This document shows positions 24,898 to 32,469 of a stretch of 32,469 nucleotides of DNA, piece after piece. A model generated the notes under the pieces. That model was not told the DNA's origin. It was given only the letters and a program-made list of their open reading frames with translations, and ran no database searches. The stretch comes from Clostridia bacterium (lineage in GTDB: Bacteria > Bacillota > Clostridia > Christensenellales > Aristaeellaceae), in contig JAFQQT010000055.1 of NCBI GenBank assembly GCA_017410455.1, positions 1-32,469 on the forward strand, given 5' to 3'. Positions within the stretch are counted from its first letter, which is position 1. Each line of letters starts with the position of its first letter. The translations under genes were made by a program, and so were the position numbers.

Positions 24898-26019
24898 TTA
24901 CTCCTTTTCGGGTTGGAAGAGTGAGAAGGGCCTGTAGAGTTCCCGCCGCTTCCGGGCGCCGGCGAGCATGTTGCCCACATTCACCTTCGGCTTCCTGCCC
25001 TGAGCGATCTTCCACACATAGCGCACCATATGCGCCGCCATACCAAAGGGCAGAAGGATCTTGTATTTCTCACATACGGGCCAGAGCATGTAAGCCTTGC
25101 GGGTCAGGACGGCGAGGAATTGCCTTACCATGCCCTTCTCGCCCACCTTGAAGCTCTCCTCATCGGTGATCAGCTTTGCCTGATTCACCCGGTCGCTGTC
25201 CCGCAGGAAAACATCCTCCATCAGCGTTTCCAGATATGCCTCATCCACGCCTTCCGCCCAGCTGACCCGGGGCGCGCCCAGGTAGCGGATGCTGAGCGCC
25301 ATCAGCAGCTGTGCAAATTTCCACAGCCCCAGCTCCTTCAGCGGGGATTCGAACAGTTCCAGGAATTCCTGCTCCTCAAAATGCGCGCAGAGCACCGCCC
25401 AGTCGCAGAGGTTGCGGAGCGTGAAGCCCACGTTAATCCAGTGATAAGCGCCATGGGTGAGCAGGATCAGCCCATGATGGAAGGGCTGCAGGCACATGCA
25501 CTCGTCCCGCTCCACCGCCTGGGCGATCATCTCGTCCACATACCGCTCGATGGGGTGATTCTCCGGGAAGCCCGGCGCACGCCAGTGCAGCTCCCACCAG
25601 GAAGAACCCGTGTCGTAGCGCACATGATGCTCCTGCATATCCTTGTGGCCCTGGAAGCCCTCGGCCTCCATCGCAGCGCACGCCCGCTCCAGATCCTCCT
25701 TCCGGACGATGAGATCCACATCGCCCATCTGCCTGCGCGTTGGCTCCGGATAATAATGGCTGGCATTCACCCCCTTGAGCGTCACATAGGGGATCCCATG
25801 CTTCGTCATCAGCCTGTGCAGCTGCTGGTGTGCAATCGTCACTTTGATATTCTGCCGGATCACGTTCCAGAACAACGGGTTCTCCTCCGGGGGGAGGAGG
25901 GTGAGCACCGCCTGCTGCCTCGCCTCCCGGATCACCTCCGGGGTGATCACGGTATCCGTTGCCTTTCCGAACAGCGATGCGGCCAGCTGCTCCAGAAGAA
26001 TCTGCTGCGCCTGTGTCAT
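24898..26019 (-). CDS. NTP_transf_5 nucleotidyltransferase-like protein
   Basis: A 373-residue protein of the 'uncharacterised nucleotidyltransferase' NTP_transf_5 family. It has the LKG motif (residues 81-83) and Gly99-Asp100-Val101-Asp102 in MGDVDLIV, where the two Asp should bind metal. The middle contains EHHVRYDTG and ELHWR, also usual in this family. Members occur in capsule and exopolysaccharide loci, but the substrate is not established. The start at 26019 follows AAGGAAAA at a long spacing; an upstream extension overlaps the epimerase gene and is not conserved-looking. It is the last gene of its operon, 22 bases after the epimerase stop. Confidence 0.82.
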   Translation of the reverse strand: MTQAQQILLEQLAASLFGKATDTVITPEVIREARQQAVLTLLPPEENPLFWNVIRQNIKVTIAHQQLHRLMTKHGIPYVTLKGVNASHYYPEPTRRQMGDVDLIVRKEDLERACAAMEAEGFQGHKDMQEHHVRYDTGSSWWELHWRAPGFPENHPIERYVDEMIAQAVERDECMCLQPFHHGLILLTHGAYHWINVGFTLRNLCDWAVLCAHFEEQEFLELFESPLKELGLWKFAQLLMALSIRYLGAPRVSWAEGVDEAYLETLMEDVFLRDSDRVNQAKLITDEESFKVGEKGMVRQFLAVLTRKAYMLWPVCEKYKILLPFGMAAHMVRYVWKIAQGRKPKVNVGNMLAGARKRRELYRPFSLFQPEKE

Positions 26020-26041
26020 TTCGTCAGTTTTCCTTTCCGGG

Positions 26042-27097
26042 TCATACCCGATAGAACGCCTTATACCACTGGGCGAACCTCCGCAGGCCCTCGCGCAGGG
26101 GGGTGGCCGGCCGGAAGCCGAAGTCCCGCTCCAGGGCGGATACGTCGGCGTAGGTGACGGGCACGTCGCCAGGCTGCATGGGTACCAGCTCCCTGTGGGC
26201 GTCGAAGTCGTAATCCTCGGGCAGCACGCCCGCGCGGACCAGCTCCTGCTGCAGGATGTCCACAAAGTCCAGCAGGTTCTCCGGGCTGTTGTTGCCGATG
26301 TTGTAAACCATGTAGGGCGGCAGCGGCAGGCCGTCCTCGCCCGTGACCTTTTCCGGCGCGTGCTGCATGACGTTCACCACGCCGGTGACGATGTCGTCCA
26401 CGAAGGTGAAGTCGCGCTGGCAGTTGCCGTAGTTGAAGATCTGGATGGTCTCGCCGCGCAGGAGCTTGTTGGTGAAGCCGAAGTACGCCATATCCGGGCG
26501 GCCGGCGGGGCCATAGACGGTGAAGAAGCGCAGGCCCGTGGAGGGGATGTTGTAGAGCTTGGAATAGGCGTGGGCCATCAGCTCGTTGGACTTCTTCGTC
26601 GCCGCGTAGAGGCTCACGGGGTTATCCACCTGATCGTCGGTGGAATAGGGGATCTTCTTATTCGTGCCATACACGCTGGAGGAGGACGCGTACACCAGAT
26701 GCTCCACCGGGTGATGGCGGCAGGCTTCCAGGATGTTGTAGAAGCCGATGATGTTCGACTCGATGTATGCATCCGGGTTGGTGATGGAGTAGCGCACACC
26801 CGCCTGCGCCGCCAGGTTCACCACGATGGCAGGCTGATGCTCCAAGAAGATGCGTTCAATCAGCGCCCTGTCCGCCAGATTCCCCCGGATGAAGGTGAAC
26901 GTGTCGAACTTCGCCAGTTCCTGCAGGCGGTATTCCTTCAGCGACACATCGTAGTAATCATTCATGCTGTCCAGGCCGATGACGGTGATATCCTCCGCCA
27001 TTTCGTACAGACGGCGCACCAGATTCGCGCCGATGAAGCCCGCCGCGCCAGTCACCAGGATCGTCTTGCCCGTAAGGCTCACGTTGAATTCAACCAT
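26042..27097 (-). CDS. UDP-glucuronate 4-epimerase
   Basis: A 351-residue extended SDR that interconverts UDP-glucuronate and UDP-galacturonate. It has the NAD motif TGAAGFIGANL, DSMNDYYDVSLKEYRL, NLAAQAGVRYSI, YASSSSVYG, the active-site YAATKKSNELMAH and FFTVYGPAGRPDMAYF followed by RDFTFVDDIV. These blocks are hallmarks of the UDP-glucuronate 4-epimerase (CapI/GAE) group rather than GalE. GGAGGG lies 8 bases before the start at 27097. It follows the nucleotidyltransferase gene by 15 bases, in an operon with a uronic-acid-type kinase. It would let the cell use either uronate to make the other nucleotide sugar. Confidence 0.92.
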   Translation of the reverse strand: MVEFNVSLTGKTILVTGAAGFIGANLVRRLYEMAEDITVIGLDSMNDYYDVSLKEYRLQELAKFDTFTFIRGNLADRALIERIFLEHQPAIVVNLAAQAGVRYSITNPDAYIESNIIGFYNILEACRHHPVEHLVYASSSSVYGTNKKIPYSTDDQVDNPVSLYAATKKSNELMAHAYSKLYNIPSTGLRFFTVYGPAGRPDMAYFGFTNKLLRGETIQIFNYGNCQRDFTFVDDIVTGVVNVMQHAPEKVTGEDGLPLPPYMVYNIGNNSPENLLDFVDILQQELVRAGVLPEDYDFDAHRELVPMQPGDVPVTYADVSALERDFGFRPATPLREGLRRFAQWYKAFYRV

Positions 27098-27112
27098 CCT
27101 GCATTCCCTCCG

Positions 27113-27850
27113 TCATTTGGTGATGCCCCGGTAGATCGCCTGCACCTGCTGGTAGCTCTCCAGATTGCCGACGTCATAGCGGCTGCCGGGCATCTCCATC
27201 GAATGCACCGGGGACTGGGTGCACAGCCAGGCGATGTAGCTGCCGGGGGCGTCGGTGCCGCAGCCCTGCGCGATGCCCACCCTGACCAGCTGCGCATCCC
27301 TGCGCGTGTAGAAGTAGAAGGGGGGCGTTGCCCAGTGGGATCTGGGTTCGGCGGGCTTCTCCTCCATGGAGAGAACCCGGTCGTTTTCATCCACCAGCGC
27401 CACGCCGCATTTATGAAGCTTCTCCCCGCTCGGCTCATGGTAGCGCATCACGCAGGAAGTGCCCTTCTGCAAGGCATAGGCAATGAACGTCGTCAGCGAA
27501 AAGTCCAGCACATTGTCGCCTGCGATGACCAGCATATCATCATCCAGGCCCAGCTGATCGATGGCGAACTGGATGTCCCGCACCGCGCCCAGCCGGGTCT
27601 CATTGGCAGAGGTGCCGTCATCCACCACGGTGATCTTCTGCGGCTTCCCCTGCGCCCAGGCAGTGAAGTGGTCAGCATACTTGTGGTTGGAGATCACCAC
27701 ATACTCGTCCACCAGACCCGCCGTGTCAATATCGTCCACCAGCCAGTCCAGGATGGTCTTCTCCCCCACCTGCAGCAGGGGCTTGGGGAAGTTCTCCGTC
27801 AGGGGGTACAGGCGGGTCGCATAGCCCGCGGCAAGGATCAGGCACTTCAT
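27113..27850 (-). CDS. Sugar-1-phosphate nucleotidyltransferase
   Basis: A 245-residue member of the NTP_transferase superfamily, with ILAAGYATRLYPLTENFPKPLL at the N-terminus (the signature nucleotide-binding loop), VIAGDN as metal-binding motif and a VLSMEEKPAEP lysine block. It lacks the left-handed beta-helix of GlmU. The start at 27850 has GAGGAGG 8 bases upstream. Nucleotide specificity cannot be read directly. Between a GHMP uronate-type kinase and UDP-glucuronate 4-epimerase, UTP and uronate-1-phosphate are the most likely substrates, which is inference. dTDP-glucose-type and GDP-sugar enzymes share the same motifs. Confidence 0.88.
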   Translation of the reverse strand: MKCLILAAGYATRLYPLTENFPKPLLQVGEKTILDWLVDDIDTAGLVDEYVVISNHKYADHFTAWAQGKPQKITVVDDGTSANETRLGAVRDIQFAIDQLGLDDDMLVIAGDNVLDFSLTTFIAYALQKGTSCVMRYHEPSGEKLHKCGVALVDENDRVLSMEEKPAEPRSHWATPPFYFYTRRDAQLVRVGIAQGCGTDAPGSYIAWLCTQSPVHSMEMPGSRYDVGNLESYQQVQAIYRGITK

Positions 27851-27863
27851 CTTGTTGACCTCC

Positions 27864-29036
27864 TCACAGCACAACGCCGTCCGCGCTCTCGCACAGGTGG
27901 AAGGAGTACTTCCCCTCCAGCTGCGGGAACGCCTTCAGGTACGCCTCGCTGATCTCCCGCTCGACGGACTCGGCATACGCCGGGTCGATCAGCGCCATGC
28001 AGCAGCCCTTGAAGCCAGCGCCGGAGAAGCGTCCGCCATAGACGCCATCGGTGCGCCGCATGATCTCATAGAGCAAGCGCAGCTCGTCCGAGCCGGTCTC
28101 CCAGTTGTAGATGGAGGAATGCCCGCTCTCAAAGGACAGGCGGCCGTAAGCCTCGATATCGCCCTGGCGCCAGGCCTCAGCGCCGCGCCGCACGCGGTCC
28201 TGCTCGCCATAGTAGTGCTCTGCGCGCCTGCACCAGGTTTCCGGCAGGCGATCACGGTAGCGGTCAAAGACCTCCCGGGGCACATCGCGCAGCCGCGCCT
28301 CACTGAACTTGCCATACGCCATGCCGGAATAGGCCATCAGCGCATAGGCGGCAGACTTGGCCTCATCCACGCGCATGTTGAACTTGCTGCCCGCCAGGTT
28401 CCGCTCGATGCCCGAAAAAGCAACGGCGATCCGGCAGGGCTTCATATCCGCATGCCTGGGGATCAGCTCAAAACTGCCGTCCTGCGTGTCCAGGTACAGC
28501 AGGTGATCCTTCTTCGACAGCACCTCGCAGCTCTGGTCCAGCGTACCCACGGACACGCCCACGTAGTCCCGCTCGGCCTCCAGGGCAATCCGGATGATCT
28601 CCTGCTGCTCCAGCGCGATCCCGTTGACCTTCGCCAGCGCGGAAAGGAAGGCGATGATCACCGCCGCCGAGGAGGACAGGCCGCCGATGGGCATGGTTCC
28701 CTCAATCACGCCGCACAGGCCCACATGGAGCATGTAATGCTTCGAGAGCGCCCACGTCGCGCCGCGCAGGTAGTCGGCCCAATCGCCGGTGGGCCGCTCG
28801 TCCACCTGATGGATGTGCCACTGGGCGCGCTTGCTGAACTGCAGCGAGGACAGTTCGATCACGCCATTGCGCTTCGGGCCATAGGCGATGTGAACGCCCT
28901 TGTCGATGGCCAGGCCGGTGACCAGCCCGTACTGATGGTCCACATGCGCGCCAATGGGGCAGACGCGATAGGGGCAGAAAGCCAGATCCGCCGGATCACG
29001 ACGGTAGATCTCGCTGAATGTGTGAACGCAGCTCAT
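27864..29036 (-). CDS. GHMP sugar kinase, likely uronic-acid (galacturonokinase-like)
   Basis: A 390-residue GHMP kinase related to galactokinase. The substrate-binding block reads CPIGAHVDHQYG instead of GRTEYNGG-type galactokinase residues. The ATP-binding GGLSSSAAV and the C-terminal GRFSGAGFKGCC motif are intact. From memory, plant galacturonokinases carry a closely similar GAHIDHQGG block, so phosphorylation at C1 of galacturonate or glucuronate is the best guess. The operon position before a sugar-1-P nucleotidyltransferase and UDP-GlcA 4-epimerase fits. I used the ATG at 29036, preceded by GGAAGG. A heptose or fucose kinase is the main alternative. No signal peptide: cytoplasmic. Confidence 0.85.
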   Translation of the reverse strand: MSCVHTFSEIYRRDPADLAFCPYRVCPIGAHVDHQYGLVTGLAIDKGVHIAYGPKRNGVIELSSLQFSKRAQWHIHQVDERPTGDWADYLRGATWALSKHYMLHVGLCGVIEGTMPIGGLSSSAAVIIAFLSALAKVNGIALEQQEIIRIALEAERDYVGVSVGTLDQSCEVLSKKDHLLYLDTQDGSFELIPRHADMKPCRIAVAFSGIERNLAGSKFNMRVDEAKSAAYALMAYSGMAYGKFSEARLRDVPREVFDRYRDRLPETWCRRAEHYYGEQDRVRRGAEAWRQGDIEAYGRLSFESGHSSIYNWETGSDELRLLYEIMRRTDGVYGGRFSGAGFKGCCMALIDPAYAESVEREISEAYLKAFPQLEGKYSFHLCESADGVVL

Positions 29037-29173
29037 CCTCGCACCTTCCTTCGCAGGGCATCCAGGCACAGCCGGATCCGCGGCACAGCGGCCGCAGGCG
29101 GATGCCCATCGTTATCATTCTACACCTTTCGGTCATTCTCCTGCCTGCCCGTGGCGGATAATCGCCGCAGCAA

Positions 29174-29210
29174 GCAGGGCCTGCCCTCCGCTGTGGAAGG
29201 CAGACCCTGC
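29174..29210. repeat. Imperfect inverted repeat between the two sugar operons
   Basis: A stem of about 16 base pairs with two mismatches (left arm from 29174, right arm ending 29210) lies 28 bases after fucU and before the kinase gene. No T-tract follows on the minus strand, so termination is uncertain. The 201-base gap around it also holds a TAGAAT at 29122-29117 on the minus strand as a weak -10 candidate for the kinase operon, without a good -35. Confidence 0.4.
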
Positions 29211-29237
29211 AGCATATGGCACGCGCCCCGCGGCTGC

Positions 29238-29663
29238 TCAGCGCACGACGCCCTTTTTGAGGATGATGTTGGCATACTGCGCCGTTTCACCCGTGGCCAC
29301 GACGCAATAGGCCTGCTTCGCGCGCTCGTAGTAGGCGAAGCGCTCGGCGAAGGAAAGCTCCGCATCCGGTTCGGCCGCGGACAGCACCGCCCGGTAATCC
29401 TCCCAGATGACCGGCTTCACGTCGTCGCCGGGCACGACCTCCATCAGCACGAAGTTGCTCCGGTCGTACTGATCCAGCGGGATCAGCTGCAGGATGCCCT
29501 CCAGCAGCGGCACGGTTCCGATCCCGTCCGCCCGGATGACCCGCTGCCCCACGCTGTGGGCGGGGAAATGCGCGTCCGCCAGCACGATCTCGTCGCCATG
29601 GCCCATTTCGCTCAGTATCTTCAGCAGTTCCGGGGAGATCAGGGGGCAGATTCCCTTCAGCAT
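29238..29663 (-). CDS. fucU: L-fucose mutarotase (FucU/RbsD family)
   Basis: A 141-residue protein matching FucU: MLKGICPLISPELLKILSEMGHGDEIVLADAHFPA contains the catalytic His of MGHGD and the His of DAHFP, and SFAERFAYYERAKQAYCVVATGE matches the C-terminal Tyr-containing block. It speeds the exchange of alpha and beta L-fucose. The start has TCCTCC complement (GGAGGA) 7 bases upstream. It is the fourth gene after gmd, fcl and manC, a location that points to use or recycling of fucose next to GDP-fucose synthesis. RbsD (ribose pyranase) is the alternative, but the length and SPELL/MGHGD context favour FucU. Confidence 0.85.
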   Translation of the reverse strand: MLKGICPLISPELLKILSEMGHGDEIVLADAHFPAHSVGQRVIRADGIGTVPLLEGILQLIPLDQYDRSNFVLMEVVPGDDVKPVIWEDYRAVLSAAEPDAELSFAERFAYYERAKQAYCVVATGETAQYANIILKKGVVR

Positions 29664-29678
29664 TGGCGTTTCCTCCTG

Positions 29679-31013
29679 TCACTTGTGCTTGCCGTAGCGT
29701 TTTTCCAGCGAGTACTTGCGCTTATCGGCGGCGGAGATGTCCTGGCCGACCTGCACCTCGATGAGCGTCATGCCCGTGCGGGCAATGACCGTGTGACGGC
29801 AGCCTGCAGGCAGGCGCACCATCGTGCCGGGACGCAGGCTGATCTCCGCGTCATCCACCACCGCGATGCCCTCGCCGCTGACCACCGTCCAGGTTTCGTC
29901 GCGGTGCTCGTGGCTGTGGTAGTGCAGGCGATGGCCGGGCAGCAGGGTGATCCGGATGGTCAGGCTGTCGTGCTGCACATCCAGGACATTGAAGCTGCCC
30001 CAGCTCTTCTCGGCGAACATCACCTGCTGGTGAATGTCGTCCACGAAGGGCTTGATATAGCTGGACTGTTCTTTGTCCGACACCAGAATTCCTTCCGGGC
30101 TGGCGGAAATGATCACATTTTTCAGCCCCATGCACAGGATCGGCACGTTCAGGTCGCTCAGCACATGGACATTCTCGCACCCATCATTCATGCGCACATC
30201 GCCCACGGTGTGCTCCTCCATCGCCTCCGTCAGCGTGTTCCAGGTGCCCAGATCCGCCCACTGGCCGTTGTAGCGCACCACGGCGATGTCCGCTTCCTTC
30301 TCCACCACCGCGTAGTCGAAGGAGATCTTCGTGACCGTTTCATACCGGGCCAGCAGGTCGCTGTAGCCGTTGAAGTCGATCAGCCGATGGGCGGTATCCA
30401 GCACATGGCGGAGCCGGAAGGCAAACACGCCGCCGTTCCACAGCGCGCCCTGGCTGATGTACTCCGCCGCCGTGGCCGCGTCGGGCTTCTCCCTGAAGCA
30501 GTCCACATGGCTCACAGCGTCCTTGCTCTTGGGGATGATGTAGCCGTACTTTTCGCTGGGGTAGGTGGGCTCGATGCCCATAAGGACGAGGTTCGCCTCG
30601 CCTGCCTGCGCCAGCTCGTGCATCCTCTTCAGCGTCTGGAAGTACCCCAGCTCCACATAAGGGTCCACCGGGCAGACCACGACCGCCTCGTCCACGCCCA
30701 CGCCCTTGACATCGTGCAGGTAGGCCGCCGCCAGCGCAATGGCCGGGAAGGTATCCCGGCGGGCGGGCTCCACGCACACACCCACGTCATCGCCCAGCTG
30801 GTTGCGGATGGCGCTGACCTGCGTCTTCGACGTGGCGATGGTCACCGTCGCGGTGGGATCGACCTCGCGGATCTGCCGGTACACGCGCTGCACCATGGAT
30901 TCGTACGTGCCATCCTCCCGGCGGAAGATCTTGATGAACTGCTTGGAGCGGATGTCGTTGGACAGCGGCCACAGGCGCTTGCCGGAGCCGCCGGAAAGCA
31001 GGATGAAATGCAT
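29679..31013 (-). CDS. manC: Mannose-1-P guanylyltransferase / mannose-6-P isomerase
   Basis: A 444-residue type II bifunctional enzyme. The N-terminal nucleotidyltransferase domain has LSGGSGKRLWPLSND (residues 6-20), CPVDPYV, YPSEKYGYI and EKPD. The C-terminal cupin domain (about 330-435) has LHYHSHEHRDETWTVVSGEG, the metal site of phosphomannose isomerases, and LPAGCRHTVIA. It makes GDP-mannose from mannose-1-P and probably also interconverts fructose-6-P and mannose-6-P. AAAGGGG lies 7 bases before the start. It stands between fcl and fucU with 21- and 15-base gaps. The usual PADH near the active site is PVDP here, a mild departure. No phosphomannomutase is in the window. Confidence 0.93.
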   Translation of the reverse strand: MHFILLSGGSGKRLWPLSNDIRSKQFIKIFRREDGTYESMVQRVYRQIREVDPTATVTIATSKTQVSAIRNQLGDDVGVCVEPARRDTFPAIALAAAYLHDVKGVGVDEAVVVCPVDPYVELGYFQTLKRMHELAQAGEANLVLMGIEPTYPSEKYGYIIPKSKDAVSHVDCFREKPDAATAAEYISQGALWNGGVFAFRLRHVLDTAHRLIDFNGYSDLLARYETVTKISFDYAVVEKEADIAVVRYNGQWADLGTWNTLTEAMEEHTVGDVRMNDGCENVHVLSDLNVPILCMGLKNVIISASPEGILVSDKEQSSYIKPFVDDIHQQVMFAEKSWGSFNVLDVQHDSLTIRITLLPGHRLHYHSHEHRDETWTVVSGEGIAVVDDAEISLRPGTMVRLPAGCRHTVIARTGMTLIEVQVGQDISAADKRKYSLEKRYGKHK

Positions 31014-31034
31014 TTGTGTCCCCTTTCTGCGCGC

Positions 31035-31979
31035 TTAACGCTCCGCGCGCATGGGATTGTTCAGGAAGTCCTCGTAGGACAGGCGGACGCCATCCTCCAG
31101 CTCGGTCCGGTAGGTCCAGCCCAGGGCCGTCGCCTTGCTCACGTCCAGGAGCTTGCGGGGCGTGCCGTTGGGCTTGCTGGTGTCCCAGAGGATCTCGCCC
31201 TCGTAGCCCACCACCTTCGCCACGATCTCCGTCAGCTCGCGGATGGTGACCTCCTTGCCCGTGCCCGCGTTGACGGTTTCGTTCCCGGAGTAGTGGTTCA
31301 TCAGGAACACGCACAGGTTCGCCAGGTCGTCCACGTACAGGAACTCGCGCAGGGGGCTGCCGTCGCCCCAGCAGGTGACGCTGGTCTTGCCCTCCACCTT
31401 CGCCTCATGGAAGCGGCGGATCAGCGCCGGCAGCACATGGCTGTGGGTGGGGTGATAGTTATCGTTGGGGCCGTAGAGGTTGGTGGGCATGAGGCTGATG
31501 TAATCCGTGCCGTACTGGCGGTTGAGGTACTCGCAGTACTTCAGGCCGCTGATCTTGGCCAGGGCATAGGCCTCGTTGGTGGGCTCCAGGGCACTGGTCA
31601 GCAGGCAGCTTTCCGGCATGGGCTGGGGCGCCAGGCGGGGATAGATGCAGGACGAGCCGAGGAACTCCAGCTTCTTGCAGCCGTTCTTCCACGCGGCGTG
31701 GATCACGTTCATCTCCAGCATCATGTTGTCATACATGAAGTCCGCCAGGGCGCTCTGGTTGGCAACGATACCGCCGACCTTGGCCGCAGCAAGGAAAACG
31801 TATTCCGGCTTTTCCGCCGCGAAGAAGGCCTCCACCTGATCCTGACGGGTCAGGTCCAGCTCCGCGTGGGTACGGGTGATGATGTTGGTGTAGCCCTGCC
31901 GCTCCAGCTCGCGGACAATGGCGGAACCCACCATGCCGCGGTGACCGGCGACGTAGATTTTCGCGTTCTTCTCCATCAT
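31035..31979 (-). CDS. fcl: GDP-L-fucose synthase
   Basis: A 314-residue NADP-dependent epimerase/reductase turning GDP-4-keto-6-deoxymannose into GDP-L-fucose. It shows [12 protein letters not shown] (cofactor loop), [29 protein letters not shown], the YALAK active-site motif and [14 protein letters not shown], all hallmarks of the Fcl/WcaG family. Length matches the family (about 310-320). The first of two adjacent ATGs (31979) is 7 bases from AGAGGTG and is preferred over 31976. It starts 15 bases after gmd. Confidence 0.96.
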   Translation of the reverse strand: MMEKNAKIYVAGHRGMVGSAIVRELERQGYTNIITRTHAELDLTRQDQVEAFFAAEKPEYVFLAAAKVGGIVANQSALADFMYDNMMLEMNVIHAAWKNGCKKLEFLGSSCIYPRLAPQPMPESCLLTSALEPTNEAYALAKISGLKYCEYLNRQYGTDYISLMPTNLYGPNDNYHPTHSHVLPALIRRFHEAKVEGKTSVTCWGDGSPLREFLYVDDLANLCVFLMNHYSGNETVNAGTGKEVTIRELTEIVAKVVGYEGEILWDTSKPNGTPRKLLDVSKATALGWTYRTELEDGVRLSYEDFLNNPMRAER

Positions 31980-31994
31980 GGTCGTGCACCTCTG

Positions 31995-32469
31995 TTACTG
32001 CGCAGCCAGCATGGCCTTTTCGCGCCTGGCCAGGGCACGGTCGTGCTCGGCCATGATGCGCACCAGCTCGGCGTAGGTGGTCTTCTGGGGATTCCAGCCC
32101 AGCACCGTGCGGGCCTTGGTGGGATCGCCCCAGAGGTTGTCCACATCGGTGGGACGGAACCACTGCGGGTTGACACACACCAGCATCCGGCCCGTTTCCG
32201 CGTCGTAGCCCTTCTCATCGATACCCGTGCCCTCCCAGCGGATGGTGATGCCGTTGGCGGCGAAGGCCTTCTCGGTGAAGTCGCGCACGGTGTGCTGTTC
32301 GCCGGTGGCGATGACGAAATCCTCGGGGGTCTCGTGCTGCAGCATCAGCCACATGCACTCCACGTAGTCCTTCGCATAGCCCCAGTCGCGCAGGCTGTCC
32401 ATGTTGCCCAGTTCCAGATGATCCTGAATGCCCTCAGCGATGCGGCCGGCAGCCAGGGTGATCTTGCGG
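31995..32469 (-). CDS. gmd: GDP-mannose 4,6-dehydratase (C-terminal part)
   Basis: The frame stays open to the window edge; about 158 C-terminal residues are present, and the cofactor loop and active site lie outside. RKITLAAGRIAEG, LGNMDSLRDWGYAKDYVECMW, EDFVIATGEQHTVRDF and RPTDVDNLWGDPTKARTVLGW are diagnostic of GMD. It catalyses the first step from GDP-mannose to GDP-L-fucose. It is the first visible gene of the gmd-fcl-manC-fucU operon. Confidence 0.97.
   Translation of the reverse strand, partial: RKITLAAGRIAEGIQDHLELGNMDSLRDWGYAKDYVECMWLMLQHETPEDFVIATGEQHTVRDFTEKAFAANGITIRWEGTGIDEKGYDAETGRMLVCVNPQWFRPTDVDNLWGDPTKARTVLGWNPQKTTYAELVRIMAEHDRALARREKAMLAAQ

Noticed and set aside
1-32469. 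Mobile elements, tRNA or rRNA genes
   Set aside because: No transposase, integrase, terminal repeats or RNA gene signature was seen on either strand.

Overview
The window is GC-rich, with dense genes, strong GGAGG-type ribosome sites, lipoprotein and signal-anchor N-termini, and gene families common in gut and rumen Clostridia (DUF4358 and DHHW proteins beside MBOAT acyltransferases, permuted GH3 enzymes, a LytTR regulator, NTP_transf_5). A high-GC Clostridia-type Firmicute is the best guess. No rRNA, tRNA or ribosomal protein gene is present to confirm it.

Layout. (1) 1-1424 (+): two coupled genes I do not recognise; the second ends in a HEPN-like RN-x3-HG motif. (2) 1619-5300 (-): a secreted beta-helix-like protein with a repeat-rich N-terminus, and an acyl-AMP ligase. 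(3) 5585-10063 (+): an SDR oxidoreductase and a surface O-acylation module (MBOAT, DHHW protein, SGNH lipoprotein, DUF4358 lipoprotein), closed by a strong terminator. (4) 10337-14189 (+): a small polytopic membrane protein and a circularly permuted GH3 enzyme with a membrane anchor at each end. (5) 14274-20019 (+): a second acylation module (InlB-repeat/LRR/SGNH fusion, 77-residue membrane protein, second MBOAT, SGNH/LRR fusion) and a LytTR regulator whose receiver has lost its phospho-acceptor aspartate. (6) 20058-21512 (-): a second acyl-AMP ligase with its own terminator. (7) 21679-24673 (+): a canonical cytoplasmic GH3 and a GtrA-like membrane protein. (8) 24898-32469 (-): two sugar-nucleotide operons. 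One is gmd-fcl-manC-fucU, for GDP-L-fucose. The other is a uronic-acid-type GHMP kinase, a sugar-1-P nucleotidyltransferase, UDP-glucuronate 4-epimerase and an NTP_transf_5 protein, which looks like a UDP-GlcA/UDP-GalA salvage route.

Taken together the window looks like a cell-surface glycan locus. The minus-strand genes on the right supply activated fucose and uronic acids. The middle genes look suited to adding acyl groups to an exported glycan and to trimming it through a tethered GH3. Two free-standing acyl-AMP ligases lie beside the MBOAT modules. The sequence shows the families and gene order. The idea that ligases, MBOATs, SGNH/LRR proteins, GH3 and LytTR regulator form one system is inference. 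No glycosyltransferase, flippase or acyl-carrier protein is visible here.
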